From Candidatus Saccharimonadota bacterium (GTDB lineage: Bacteria; Patescibacteriota; Saccharimonadia; Saccharimonadales; Saccharimonadaceae), in assembly GCA_017540545.1 (NCBI GenBank), contig JAFYAV010000001.1:372001-436000 (forward strand): 64,000 bases of DNA, written 5' to 3'. The translations under genes were made by a program, and so were the position numbers. The notes under the pieces are model-generated. The model was given only the letters and a program-made list of their open reading frames with translations. It had not been told where the DNA came from and searched no databases. Shown one piece after another: positions 25,440 to 33,332 of the stretch. The first letter of the stretch is position 1. Each line of letters starts with the position of its first letter.

Positions 25440-25491
25440 GAGCGTAACGGTGGCGTACATTTGGTTCTTCTGCACGAAAGGGGGTGATAAA

Positions 25492-26139
25492 ATGAGCAGC
25501 TTGGAAAACCGTGTCACACTTAATACTTACTTGAGGGAGGCTACTATGTGCCTCGCGCTGCAACTGATATCGGACGGCAAAGAGGAATACACTCCTCCTC
25601 ACCTATTTGTTAAGCGATGCTTTGAGCCGCTTGGCGAAAATGCACGAGTTTTAGAGATCGGTGCAGCAGATGGCGCTTTCGCTAACGGCATGAGACTTGG
25701 CGGCCTTAATATTGTGGTTAGTGAAGCGGTTAGTTCCATGCGGAAGTACTCCAGTATTCCGGAGTCGGAATGGATTCTATTCAATATTATCGACGACGAT
25801 TTTCCGGACATTTTCGACGGAATTCTGGCTTGGCGGGTTTTTATCCATTTCTCGTCCAAGGATTTGGCGATTTCGCTGGATAAGTCGTATCGAGCACTCA
25901 ATCCGGGCGGACGCCTCGTCTTCAATCTGTATAGCAATAAAGCTCATCCAGAATACGATGGCGGTGCACACGATAATTCATCCTCTCCGACTTGGGCCTA
26001 TAGCCAAAGGTATTACTTTTCGTATAGCGAGGAGTATGTCCGCGAGCTCATCGAAAAAACACCATTCAGAGTGGCCCATTTTCACAGGGAGGGTGAAAAC
26101 GACGAATGGCTAGTATTCGTGCTGGAAAAACCTCGGTAA
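25492..26139 (+). CDS. Class I SAM-dependent methyltransferase
   Basis: 215 aa. Motif I is VLEIGAADGAFANG at about residue 53, the acidic strand-2 position follows in NIVVSEA, and the post-motif region AWRVFIHFSSKD then LNPGGRLVFNL matches Methyltransf_11/25. The start ATG 25492 is chosen because of the strong AAAGGGGGTG Shine-Dalgarno seven bases upstream. It has its own promoter and terminator, so is expressed alone. Substrate unknown. Confidence 0.88.
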   Translation: MSSLENRVTLNTYLREATMCLALQLISDGKEEYTPPHLFVKRCFEPLGENARVLEIGAADGAFANGMRLGGLNIVVSEAVSSMRKYSSIPESEWILFNIIDDDFPDIFDGILAWRVFIHFSSKDLAISLDKSYRALNPGGRLVFNLYSNKAHPEYDGGAHDNSSSPTWAYSQRYYFSYSEEYVRELIEKTPFRVAHFHREGENDEWLVFVLEKPR

Positions 26140-26184
26140 CTGCCCCTTACTCATTAGAAGCCATTAATGAGCGGGGCAGTTTTG
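26138..26184 (+). terminator. Terminator after the methyltransferase
   Basis: AACTGCCCC...CTCATTA / TTAATGAG...GGGGCAGTT stem with T4 tail; begins at the stop codon. Confidence 0.9.
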
Positions 26185-26282
26185 CATTGTTCAGCTATAC
26201 TGCGGTTGCTCTCCGGTCGGCGACGATGCTTTTTAGTCAGTCTCAATACGACTGTAGTTAAGAAAAAATAATCAACAAAAAA
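26140..26282. other. Region between methyltransferase and tRNA-Pro
   Basis: Contains the terminator at its left; otherwise no ORF or promoter seen. Confidence 0.4.
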
Positions 26283-26357
26283 TGGTCGGGGCTACCAGGA
26301 TCGAACTGGCGACCTCACGCCCCCCAGGCGTGCGCGCTACCACTGCGCTAAGCCCCG
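26283..26357 (-). tRNA. tRNA-Pro (GGG)
   Basis: On the minus strand acceptor CGGGGCT pairs with AGCCCCG, the D-stem is GCGC/GCGC, and anticodon stem CACGC/GCGTG holds loop CTGGGGG, giving anticodon GGG. The T-arm is GCCAG TTCGATC CTGGT and CCA is encoded (26285-26283). C1-G72 is typical of tRNA-Pro. Confidence 0.97.
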
Positions 26358-26436
26358 ATCATTCTAGTGTAATTAATATAATATAATATCTGTCGTCTTT
26401 TGCCCATAACCTAAAGTGTTCGCTTGTTCTTGCATG

Positions 26437-26465
26437 AAAAAGGCTCGACAGTAAATTGTCGAGCC
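26437..26465 (-). terminator. Terminator of the minus-strand micro-ORF transcript
   Basis: GGCTCGACA / TGTCGAGCC stem; on the minus strand it is followed by T5. Confidence 0.8.
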
Positions 26466-26542
26466 GTGATGAATTGACCCCTCTCTGGAGTCATACTTAC
26501 TGATCTTTCTCAGACAAAACTATTTCGGAACCTCCTGGCTCC

Positions 26543-26692
26543 TCATTCTGTCTTTCTTGCCGCTGCCATCATCGGAATGTCCGCATCGATGTGGCACTTT
26601 CTTGCTGCGCCGCTGATCTTCTTGGTCTTCTTGGTCTCATTCTGAGCCTTGCCTGTCATCACGAACGACGCGGGTGCTCTTACATGTGTCAT
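26543..26692 (-). CDS. 49-aa basic micro-ORF with strong Shine-Dalgarno
   Basis: Too short for routine calling, but AGAGGAGG lies six bases before the ATG. The peptide is basic and Ala/Lys-rich (NETKKTKKISGAARK), has one Cys-His and ends AAARKTE. It is the last ORF of a transcript with its own promoter (27050-27078) and terminator (26437-26465). Not recognised; a regulatory or antimicrobial-like peptide is possible but unproven. Confidence 0.5.
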   Translation of the reverse strand: MTHVRAPASFVMTGKAQNETKKTKKISGAARKCHIDADIPMMAAARKTE

Positions 26693-26755
26693 GTTTACCT
26701 CCTCTCTGGAAGTTGCGCCTTATGTTTTGGTCTCAAACGCACCGCACTCCATCCG

Positions 26756-26830
26756 TCACTTCGCGTGGGCCGCGTTGATCTCCATGCCGCATTCGACTTC
26801 ATTCTTCGTGCTCATAATAAACTTTCCCAT
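26756..26830 (-). CDS. 24-aa micro-ORF
   Basis: ATG 26830 has AAAGGAG nine bases upstream (an alternative ATG at 26836 is only three bases from it). The peptide runs MGKFIMSTKNEVECGMEI then NAAHAK. It lies upstream of the 49-aa ORF in the same transcript. It could be a leader peptide. Low certainty. Confidence 0.35.
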   Translation of the reverse strand: MGKFIMSTKNEVECGMEINAAHAK

Positions 26831-27043
26831 AGGCATCTTCTCCTTTACCTTTAGGTCGTTTACGGTAGCTGCCCCCTCATCGCATCGTCGCGAGGGGTTT
26901 CGGATCAACATTCTTGCCGTCCGCTTGCGCGGTCGGCAGGGTTACTAGCACAACGGTCAATCACCCCCCTTCCTTTCAGTAAGTGTCAGAAATTAAGTTG
27001 CTATGTCGCAGTGTCCACCGGTCAAGCGTCAAACCGCAACATA
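26831..27043 (-). promoter_or_regulatory. Structured 5' leader of the minus-strand micro-ORF transcript
   Basis: About 210 bases between the predicted start near 27043 and the first micro-ORF. Three clear hairpins: CTATGTTGCGG/CTGCGACATAG (27001-27044), GCCG-A-CCGC with GCAA loop and GCGG-A-CGGC (26916-26937), and CCCCTC/GAGGGG (26873-26897). Between the first two is GGAAGGGGGG before a possible GTG-started 19-codon leader ORF. No known riboswitch class was recognised. Confidence 0.55.
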
Positions 27044-27049
27044 GATTGC

Positions 27050-27078
27050 ATTATACAACAAGTAGTAAACAAATGCAA
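27050..27078 (-). promoter_or_regulatory. Sigma70-type promoter for the minus-strand micro-ORF transcript
   Basis: Minus strand TTGCAT (27078-27073), 17-base spacer, TATAAT (27055-27050). Divergent from queH. Confidence 0.7.
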
Positions 27079-27096
27079 CCTCTAGTTTAAGTATAG

Positions 27097-27102
27097 TATA
27101 AT
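27097..27102 (+). promoter_or_regulatory. -10 of queH
   Basis: TATAAT ending seven bases before ATG 27110. Confidence 0.65.
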
Positions 27103-27109
27103 TATTTCA

Positions 27110-27772
27110 ATGAAACTTCTACTCCACACCTGTTGCGCGCCATGTAGTGTCTACTGCGTCAAAGCTCTTCGTGCCAACGATATCGAGCCGACGCTCTACT
27201 GGTATAACCCTAACATCCACCCCTATCAAGAATACAAAGCACGTCGCGACTGCCTGCGCGAATACGCAAAGACCATTAAGGTGAACTTGCTAGAAGATGA
27301 CGCCTACGGTCTTGACGAGTTCGTCTGTAATACTTACGACAAAATTGCTACACGCTGCCAGGACTATTGCTATCCAAAACGCCTACGTCAAGCTTTCGAG
27401 TTTGCTAAAGCAAATGGTTTTGACACTATTACGACGACCTTACTCTACAGTATTTATCAAAAGCACGATTATATCAAAGAACTAATGCAAAATCTCTCTG
27501 CAGAATATGGGATTAAATTTTATTATCAGGACTTCCGTGAAGGTTGGAGGGAAGGTCAAGACGAGGCTCGACGCATCGGCCTCTATATGCAAAAGTATTG
27601 CGGCTGCGTCTTCTCGGAGGAGGAGTCATTTATCGGCCGCGAAATCGCACGCAAAATGCAGAAAGCTGGAATTTCTCCAACCAACGCGAACGTTCGCAAG
27701 GTAATAGAAGACAGTAAAGTCAACAACATGATCTCGCCGGACAAACTAAAAACCATTAATTACGGAGGATAA
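27110..27772 (+). CDS. queH: Epoxyqueuosine reductase QueH
   Basis: 220 aa DUF208/QueH enzyme, which reduces epoxyqueuosine to queuosine in tRNA. The N-terminal HTCCAPCS with adjacent cysteines (Cys8, Cys9), the WYNPNIHP motif, the ATRCQDYCYPKR motif and the late YCGCVFSEEES are the conserved cysteine clusters that bind the 4Fe4S cluster and metal. Predicted leaderless mRNA. The HIT gene follows three bases after its stop with GGAGG overlapping the end, so the two form an operon. No other queuosine genes in the window. Confidence 0.95.
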   Translation: MKLLLHTCCAPCSVYCVKALRANDIEPTLYWYNPNIHPYQEYKARRDCLREYAKTIKVNLLEDDAYGLDEFVCNTYDKIATRCQDYCYPKRLRQAFEFAKANGFDTITTTLLYSIYQKHDYIKELMQNLSAEYGIKFYYQDFREGWREGQDEARRIGLYMQKYCGCVFSEEESFIGREIARKMQKAGISPTNANVRKVIEDSKVNNMISPDKLKTINYGG

Positions 27773-27775
27773 AAG

Positions 27776-28297
27776 ATGAAAGATGAAAACTTCGCTGGCA
27801 ACGCCAAAAGTGCTACTGACTTTCTGGGTAATGAGTGGCATTTTAACTGCATGGGCTGCGCCATCGTTAATGGTGATATTCAAGTGCCAGGCGGTGTTAT
27901 TTATGACGGTGACGTAGCCATCCTTGCTGCCGATCCAGAAATCCCCATCCCGGGGTTCTTGGTCGTGAACATTAAGCGTCACGTACGTTCTCTGTCGGAA
28001 TTGAATCAAAAAGAGCGCCACGAGGTCGCAGACGTCATTGCTTGCGCTGAAAAGGCGCTTAAAACGCTCGGCATTTCTGAAGTCACGCTCGTCCAAGAAG
28101 AGCGTTCATCGCATTTGCACTTCTGGATTTTTCCAAACTACGCCTGGATGACCGAAAAATACGGCAAAGGTATCGCTTATCTCAGAGAAATCTCGGCCTA
28201 CGCAAGGGAATCCGTCACAGACGAGAGTAAGCGAGAAGTTCTCGAAGCTATCGAAAAAGTGCGAGAATATTTCAAGAGTCACAATATCTCCGATTAA
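27776..28297 (+). CDS. HIT-like protein
   Basis: 173 aa. The histidine-triad-type motif near residue 119 reads SHLHFWIFP, i.e. H-x-H followed by F-W-x-x-P, a HIT variant in which the third His of HxHxH is replaced. The preceding helix and VNIKRHVRSLSELN match the HIT/DUF4931-like fold. The altered triad suggests a nucleotide phosphorylase or hydrolase of changed specificity. Co-transcribed with queH. Confidence 0.75.
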   Translation: MKDENFAGNAKSATDFLGNEWHFNCMGCAIVNGDIQVPGGVIYDGDVAILAADPEIPIPGFLVVNIKRHVRSLSELNQKERHEVADVIACAEKALKTLGISEVTLVQEERSSHLHFWIFPNYAWMTEKYGKGIAYLREISAYARESVTDESKREVLEAIEKVREYFKSHNISD

Positions 28298-28331
28298 AAA
28301 AATATCTCCCACGCTAGGGGAGATATTTTTA
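28296..28331. terminator. Bidirectional terminator
   Basis: AAAAATATCTCCC / GGGAGATATTTTT stem with A-tract on one side and T-tract on the other, between convergent HIT and rpmE-operon genes. Confidence 0.9.
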
Positions 28332-28332
28332 T

Positions 28333-28440
28333 TTAACGACCATCTTTCAAGCTGTAGTGCTTGCGCTTTTCACTGTGCTTATGATTGTTGTTCCTATTTT
28401 GTTTTGAAATGGGAACTTTACACTTAATCTTGCGTGCCAT
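28333..28440 (-). CDS. 35-aa very basic protein downstream of L31
   Basis: Too short for standard calling. ATG 28440 is preceded by TTGGAGGT and lies 25 bases after the rpmE stop; it ends at the bidirectional terminator. The peptide begins MARKIKCKVPISKQNR and continues with a His/Lys/Asn-rich stretch ending in SLKDGR. Composition and the L31 operon suggest a ribosome- or RNA-binding mini-protein, but no known ribosomal protein was recognised. Confidence 0.65.
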   Translation of the reverse strand: MARKIKCKVPISKQNRNNNHKHSEKRKHYSLKDGR

Positions 28441-28465
28441 CTATAAAACCTCCAAGTTTCGGATA

Positions 28466-28795
28466 TTATTTGTCAGCCTTAGCGGCTTTCTTTTCGGCTT
28501 CTTTTTTAGCCTTTGCAACTTTGTTGCCAAGCTGAGCCCTCATCGCAGCAGCCTTCTTGGCGCGAGCCTTGAAGCGGTCGACGCGACCCTCGGTATCGAT
28601 AATCTTCTCTTCGCCAGTGAAGAATGGGTGAGAAGCGCTAGAAATCTGCACCTTCACGAGCGGATACTCGTTGCCATCCGTCCACTTGATGGTTTCTTCC
28701 GACTTTGCGGTAGAGCGAGTCAAAAAAGAGAACTTTGCCTGCTCATCGGCGAACACCACAAAACGGTAGTCTTTAGGTTGAATTGATTTTTTCAT
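28466..28795 (-). CDS. rpmE2: 50S ribosomal protein L31 type B
   Basis: 109 aa from ATG 28795. The core [20 protein letters not shown], then [24 protein letters not shown] is type-B L31 without the CxxC zinc pairs. A Lys/Ala-rich tail of about 35 residues follows. ATG 28795 is preferred to an upstream TTG (28807) because the family begins MKK. A TATAAT lies 11 bases upstream, giving a very short leader. First gene of the pair with the 35-aa ORF. Confidence 0.95.
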   Translation of the reverse strand: MKKSIQPKDYRFVVFADEQAKFSFLTRSTAKSEETIKWTDGNEYPLVKVQISSASHPFFTGEEKIIDTEGRVDRFKARAKKAAAMRAQLGNKVAKAKKEAEKKAAKADK

Positions 28796-28917
28796 GATTA
28801 CCGCCAATTATATCAGATAAAGGCCTGTTAGTAAAGTATAAATACGACGGCGCAATCTGCGCAACAAATAGTCATATTTTTTGGTATAATTAAGCATAAG
28901 AGTAATTAGGAAATAAT

Positions 28918-31164
28918 ATGTCTCCAGAGGATTCAACTAACCCAGGATTAAATACGAAGCCAGATTTCAGCTCCGTACCATTGCCAGAACCACCACAAGC
29001 GCAATCGCCATATGCACAACCGAGTGGCACGCTTGGCGAAATCGCAGAAAACGTTGAGACTGATAACGCGACAACCAGTCAGCAACCTTCAGCCATCCCC
29101 ACGCCAGGCGTGATCGCTGATGATTCAAATACTGCCAGTGACGCCCCGGCATCTACGCAGACGTCAGATGTTGCTCCAGCGGGCACCAAGCCGAAGGGTA
29201 AAAAACTCCCTTTGATAATCGGGATTGTCGTAGCGGTTTTGCTTATAATTGGCGCGATAGTATTCTTTCTAATTGTTAAGCCATTTGGTGGCGGTAGTGG
29301 TGGTGGAGGAGGCCTCAGTGCAGGCGGTGACGCATTCTTTGCGTCGAGCAACTTCTTTGTTTCGTCCGACGAGAAAGGCACAACCACTTACGCCATTTAT
29401 GATACTAATGGTAAGGCTGTAACCGATTTTGTCTATTCTGCGACGCCGAATCACTTTTTGGCCAATGCAGCACTCGCGAGAAAGAACGGAGAATATGGCT
29501 TAATCGACTCTGATGGCAAAGAGATAATTCCATTTGGTCAATACAAAACCATCAAAGCATATGGCGCTCTCTACGGGATCGAGAAGGATGATAAAAACGT
29601 TCTAGTTAATAATAAGGGCGAGGAAGTCGTAGAATACACGGATGACAATATTAATCACCACTCCGACTATACAAGCAACAAAGAAGTGGCATACACCTTG
29701 TTCCGCTCGGGAGATCACTATACCGTATACAGTCCATATGGCGCAAAGGTGGCAGAGTTCGACAGTACGCTGTCTCCTACTATTACTACGCCGTCATTTG
29801 GCGAGAGTGGCGCCCAATCTGTGATTGTGTATAGTGGCGGCATTATGGTACTCGACGACAAAGGAGGGGAAGTTCGTAAACTAGAGAGAAGTATTGGCAA
29901 GAAGCTCTTCGGCACTTTTATCTCCAAAGACTCGAATCTAATTGGCTTCTCTACCGTTAATGAACTAGTGACTAATTTGTTTGGCTCCATTAGCGTACCT
30001 AACGATAAGCGCGATAATGCATTAGTAATCGGAGAGTCCTTTTATGAGTTTAATAAGAAGGATTGTGCCGGGCTATACTACGACGAGACCTACGCTGAGG
30101 GCAGCGAGGGTGGCTATGTTTTATGTATGAAGGGCTATTCAGGCTACCCAATCTCATTCAACGGTGAGGTGTCTACGACATCTCTAACGCCATCGGTTGC
30201 AAAAGACACTCCAACTAGCCTATATTTGACTGATTCAGTTTATCCGATTAGTATGAACTCTTACGCAATGATGACGGATGGCAATTCCCTAAAAGGAACA
30301 TTTGGCATCTTCTATAATGGTAAAAAGGTTGCAAACTTCGTTTCCGGCAATGTCTCTAATGACGCCGACGCTCAGAAGAAAACTAAAACAAAGACAACCA
30401 TAGATTATAAGCTATTTGGTATGGCTGATGGTTATATTGTGAATCGCCTCGAGACGAAGACTGTTAACTATTACAGCGACAGTGCTCTTACTACACCAAC
30501 GAAGAGCGTTAACTCCGCCTCTGGTAAAATCATCTTCTACAATAAGAAAGGCGAAGAAATATGCACTTTCGACAAGGACGGATATTATGGTGTTGCACAA
30601 AGGGATAATAGTATTTCGCCTGACCTGAAGTCGGTTAAAGATATCGATAGTCATAGCGTTTCGGGGTTTGTTAATGGCTTCGCTCAAGTTAGGAAGGTTG
30701 ATAGCGATAACTTTGTTACTATTAATTCGAAATGTGAAATTGAAGACGAGAAAGCTGCTTATGCGCAGACGAAAAAATATGGTGATATTGCGGTTACCAT
30801 AAAGAAGGCGGGGAATGGCTATAAACAAGAGCTGCGCGATAAGCAAAATAAGATTATCGCAACGCTAGATTCCAAATATGCGACACCTTCCGTCACTTCA
30901 TATACAAATAATTATCAACTGTTCAAAGGCGAAAATAAGACACTATTTACGGTTGGCGACAAGATTGCAAAAGAATTTAACCACTTCTGCACGTTTAATT
31001 CCGGCATCGTATACTCGGATCGGTATGTCCAATTATCTACTGCTGGACCTTCCGGCCTCTGTGACGACCAGAAGGCGGTTGGCGGTGAGCATTATTACTT
31101 CCTTCCGAATGGCGAACAGTTCTATTTCTGGAAAGAAGGGGCGAGCAATGCGGGACAGCAATAG
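28918..31164 (+). CDS. WG-repeat-like membrane-anchored protein
   Basis: 748 aa. A Pro/Ser/Thr-rich cytoplasmic N terminus (about 95 aa), one membrane helix (about 97-122), a Gly-rich linker and a long extracytoplasmic region of WG-like beta repeats such as NGEYGLIDSDGKEIIPFGQY near 185. These repeats resemble those of WG and KWG proteins. Expressed from a TGGTATAAT promoter near 28882 with AGGA before the ATG. The next gene is a shorter paralogue overlapping by 17 bases. Probably envelope or surface role; ligand unknown. Confidence 0.75.
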   Translation: MSPEDSTNPGLNTKPDFSSVPLPEPPQAQSPYAQPSGTLGEIAENVETDNATTSQQPSAIPTPGVIADDSNTASDAPASTQTSDVAPAGTKPKGKKLPLIIGIVVAVLLIIGAIVFFLIVKPFGGGSGGGGGLSAGGDAFFASSNFFVSSDEKGTTTYAIYDTNGKAVTDFVYSATPNHFLANAALARKNGEYGLIDSDGKEIIPFGQYKTIKAYGALYGIEKDDKNVLVNNKGEEVVEYTDDNINHHSDYTSNKEVAYTLFRSGDHYTVYSPYGAKVAEFDSTLSPTITTPSFGESGAQSVIVYSGGIMVLDDKGGEVRKLERSIGKKLFGTFISKDSNLIGFSTVNELVTNLFGSISVPNDKRDNALVIGESFYEFNKKDCAGLYYDETYAEGSEGGYVLCMKGYSGYPISFNGEVSTTSLTPSVAKDTPTSLYLTDSVYPISMNSYAMMTDGNSLKGTFGIFYNGKKVANFVSGNVSNDADAQKKTKTKTTIDYKLFGMADGYIVNRLETKTVNYYSDSALTTPTKSVNSASGKIIFYNKKGEEICTFDKDGYYGVAQRDNSISPDLKSVKDIDSHSVSGFVNGFAQVRKVDSDNFVTINSKCEIEDEKAAYAQTKKYGDIAVTIKKAGNGYKQELRDKQNKIIATLDSKYATPSVTSYTNNYQLFKGENKTLFTVGDKIAKEFNHFCTFNSGIVYSDRYVQLSTAGPSGLCDDQKAVGGEHYYFLPNGEQFYFWKEGASNAGQQ

Positions 31165-32920
31165 CCCTGCATCAATGCCAAGTTCATTAGAGCAAACTAC
31201 GCCCGCGCAAGACAGTGCAGCCTCCCCTAGCATTATTTCTAGTACAACGAGCGAGGCGGCGACAGCAGAACCCAAACGCAAGTCTAAGAAAATAATAATA
31301 GTAGTTATTATTGCGGTCGTAGCGATAGCTGCCATAGTCGGTATCGTCATTTTGGTGCTTCAACTAGCAAAACCGGTGACGGTTTCGCATCCCGAGTCGC
31401 TTTATGCGCACGACGCATACTTCCTGCCCGAAAGTACCGAAGTTGGCACGAAGTATGCTCTTATTAGCAAAGACGGCGAAGAGTTGACTGGCTATGATAT
31501 TGAACAATTCGAACCATTCATTGACGGATATGCATTGTTTAAGAATGCGGAAGGCTGGGGTACTATTGATGACTCTGGCCATATCGCAATCGAGCCTGGG
31601 GAATATGACGGACTCTCGCGTCTGGGCGGCCTCTATTCGGCCTTCAGGGCTGGTGACTCTGAGCGAACATTGCTCCACGGTTCTGGGCGCGAAATAACAA
31701 GCTTTGAATCTGGTAAAAATAGCGACAATTCCGACTGGCGGACAAATCCGGCGATCACAATGATCGAGCGCGACGACGACAAATACGAGCTCTATAATGC
31801 TCGCGGCGAGAAAATTACGGATATTGAATCGAGCAAGACGCCAGTTATTAGTACTAATAGCCCACTTTATTCATCGAGCGTGCGGAGCACCCACACGACT
31901 ATATCGTATTCGGGCGGACTAATAGTCTTTAACAATCAAAATCTTAAAGAAGTCTTTCGGACGGACGAAGCAAATAAGATTTATAAATTAAGAGACCTTT
32001 CGATCGACGGTAGTAAAATGTTGTTCGCCGAGGTTGTGGATAGTACAAATAAAAGTAGCTCGAGTAAAACGCCTAGCGGGGCCTATTATGCCAACGGCAA
32101 GTTCTTTGAAATCAGTAGCGCCTGTAACTCTTATTTTATGGTTAGTAGCGAACTAGCTCCTGCCGGCTACATCCAATGCTATGGGAAAAACGGTGCGGGC
32201 TTTCTTGATAGCGAAGGTAAATACCGACCACTTTACGATAGTAGCTCAACTACTCGCTATCTAGTTGTCGATATGGACCACTATGCCATTTTCAACTTCG
32301 GCCGACAAGAGATTACTTTTGGCAACGACACTAAACCAAAAACCGCCGATTATGCCTCGCTAAAGGGGGCGAACTATATTGCGACCACGGCTGACGGCGA
32401 GGTCATTTATGACAAAGATGGAAAGAAAGTGTGCACTATGTCTGAAACGGATCATCTTTACCGAGCCTTTAATCAGAATGGTATCGGTATAGTTAGAACC
32501 TCCAATCGAAAAACCGGCTACTACTTAGTCGATAGCAGCTGCAAATCTATCTCTAAAACCTACGACATCATCTCTGCCATTAATGGCTATTATCGAGCTT
32601 ACGACCGCGACGATGGTACGAGCGGCTTAATTGATGACACGGGCAAAGAAATATTCAAAATGGGCGAATACAAAGACGCGACATCGTTGTCGAATTCCGA
32701 TAAGAATAAGCGGGTTTTTCTGACCGAAAAAGCCGACGGCACCAAAACTCTATATGATGAGAATTTAGAGAAAATCACCGATTTTAAGGGTTCATATCGC
32801 CATGATGGCACTCAAGACATAGTTGTTGTTTACGGCGAAAAATATATGAATTACTACACTTTTGATGGCGTCGAGTTGCGTTCGGTGCCACTCGGCGAAT
32901 GGGCTCGCAGTCGCGCTTAG
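31148..32920 (+). CDS. Second WG-repeat-like membrane-anchored protein
   Basis: 590 aa paralogue of the previous gene: short Ser/Thr/Pro-rich N terminus, membrane helix at about 49-74, then WG-like repeats (GWGTIDDSGHIAIEPGEYDG, and SGLIDDTGKEIFKMGEY late). ATG 31148 is chosen because it follows AAGGGGCGAG and overlaps the upstream stop by 17 bases, as expected for coupled translation. The frame is open further upstream, but that part is a shadow of the first gene. Its stop overlaps the convergent gene by four bases. Confidence 0.75.
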   Translation: MRDSNSPASMPSSLEQTTPAQDSAASPSIISSTTSEAATAEPKRKSKKIIIVVIIAVVAIAAIVGIVILVLQLAKPVTVSHPESLYAHDAYFLPESTEVGTKYALISKDGEELTGYDIEQFEPFIDGYALFKNAEGWGTIDDSGHIAIEPGEYDGLSRLGGLYSAFRAGDSERTLLHGSGREITSFESGKNSDNSDWRTNPAITMIERDDDKYELYNARGEKITDIESSKTPVISTNSPLYSSSVRSTHTTISYSGGLIVFNNQNLKEVFRTDEANKIYKLRDLSIDGSKMLFAEVVDSTNKSSSSKTPSGAYYANGKFFEISSACNSYFMVSSELAPAGYIQCYGKNGAGFLDSEGKYRPLYDSSSTTRYLVVDMDHYAIFNFGRQEITFGNDTKPKTADYASLKGANYIATTADGEVIYDKDGKKVCTMSETDHLYRAFNQNGIGIVRTSNRKTGYYLVDSSCKSISKTYDIISAINGYYRAYDRDDGTSGLIDDTGKEIFKMGEYKDATSLSNSDKNKRVFLTEKADGTKTLYDENLEKITDFKGSYRHDGTQDIVVVYGEKYMNYYTFDGVELRSVPLGEWARSRA

Positions 32921-33270
32921 TCGCGCCCGTAGAGCTTCTTCGTGACGTCTTCCAGCACTTGTGTGCCATTCTCTAGCTGGTAGTAGTGGCGAATATAGAA
33001 AAGCGTCACAATGGTTAGGATAAGTGTCACGATGCCAAGGCAGGATGAGAGAAAGATTCCCGATTGGCCCGGCAACAACAATGTTGTAAATAGGAATACC
33101 GTGAAAGCAATAAACATGAAGAGCGCGAAAAATAAGGTTACCACTAGATGAATGAAGCGCTCATGTTGGAATTGCGCTGTCATAGTCTTGTGATATTCAA
33201 TCAGCTCTTTGCTTGGATGCTCGCTAGCTTTTTTGATTTCTTCTATGTAATTCTTAAGCTTTTTATCCAT
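32917..33270 (-). CDS. Small two-helix membrane protein
   Basis: 117 aa: amphipathic charged N terminus (KKLKNYIEEIKKASEHPSKE), two membrane helices at about 40-65 and 72-94, charged C-terminal tail. Not recognised. Predicted leaderless mRNA: minus-strand TAAAAT (33282-33277) ends six bases before the ATG. Divergent from serS. Confidence 0.7.
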   Translation of the reverse strand: MDKKLKNYIEEIKKASEHPSKELIEYHKTMTAQFQHERFIHLVVTLFFALFMFIAFTVFLFTTLLLPGQSGIFLSSCLGIVTLILTIVTLFYIRHYYQLENGTQVLEDVTKKLYGRD

Positions 33271-33276
33271 GACTCT

Positions 33277-33282
33277 ATTTTA
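33277..33282 (-). promoter_or_regulatory. -10 of the two-helix membrane protein gene
   Basis: TAAAAT on the minus strand, six bases before ATG 33270. Confidence 0.5.
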
Positions 33283-33318
33283 CATCATTCTTTACTAGTC
33301 ACAACAGGGATAAGATGA

Positions 33319-33324
33319 TATGAT
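33319..33324 (+). promoter_or_regulatory. -10 of serS
   Basis: TATGAT ending eight bases before ATG 33333; no room for a Shine-Dalgarno. Confidence 0.5.
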
Positions 33325-33332
33325 AAAGTTAT

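Noticed and set aside
26591-26948. Two overlapping plus-strand ORFs of about 90 aa
   Set aside because: No ribosome site or promoter; the opposite strand has promoter, hairpins, strong Shine-Dalgarno sites and terminator.
30878-31147. 90-residue extension of the second WG-repeat protein
   Set aside because: Overlaps the first WG gene out of frame; ATG 31148 has a plausible ribosome site and usual coupling.
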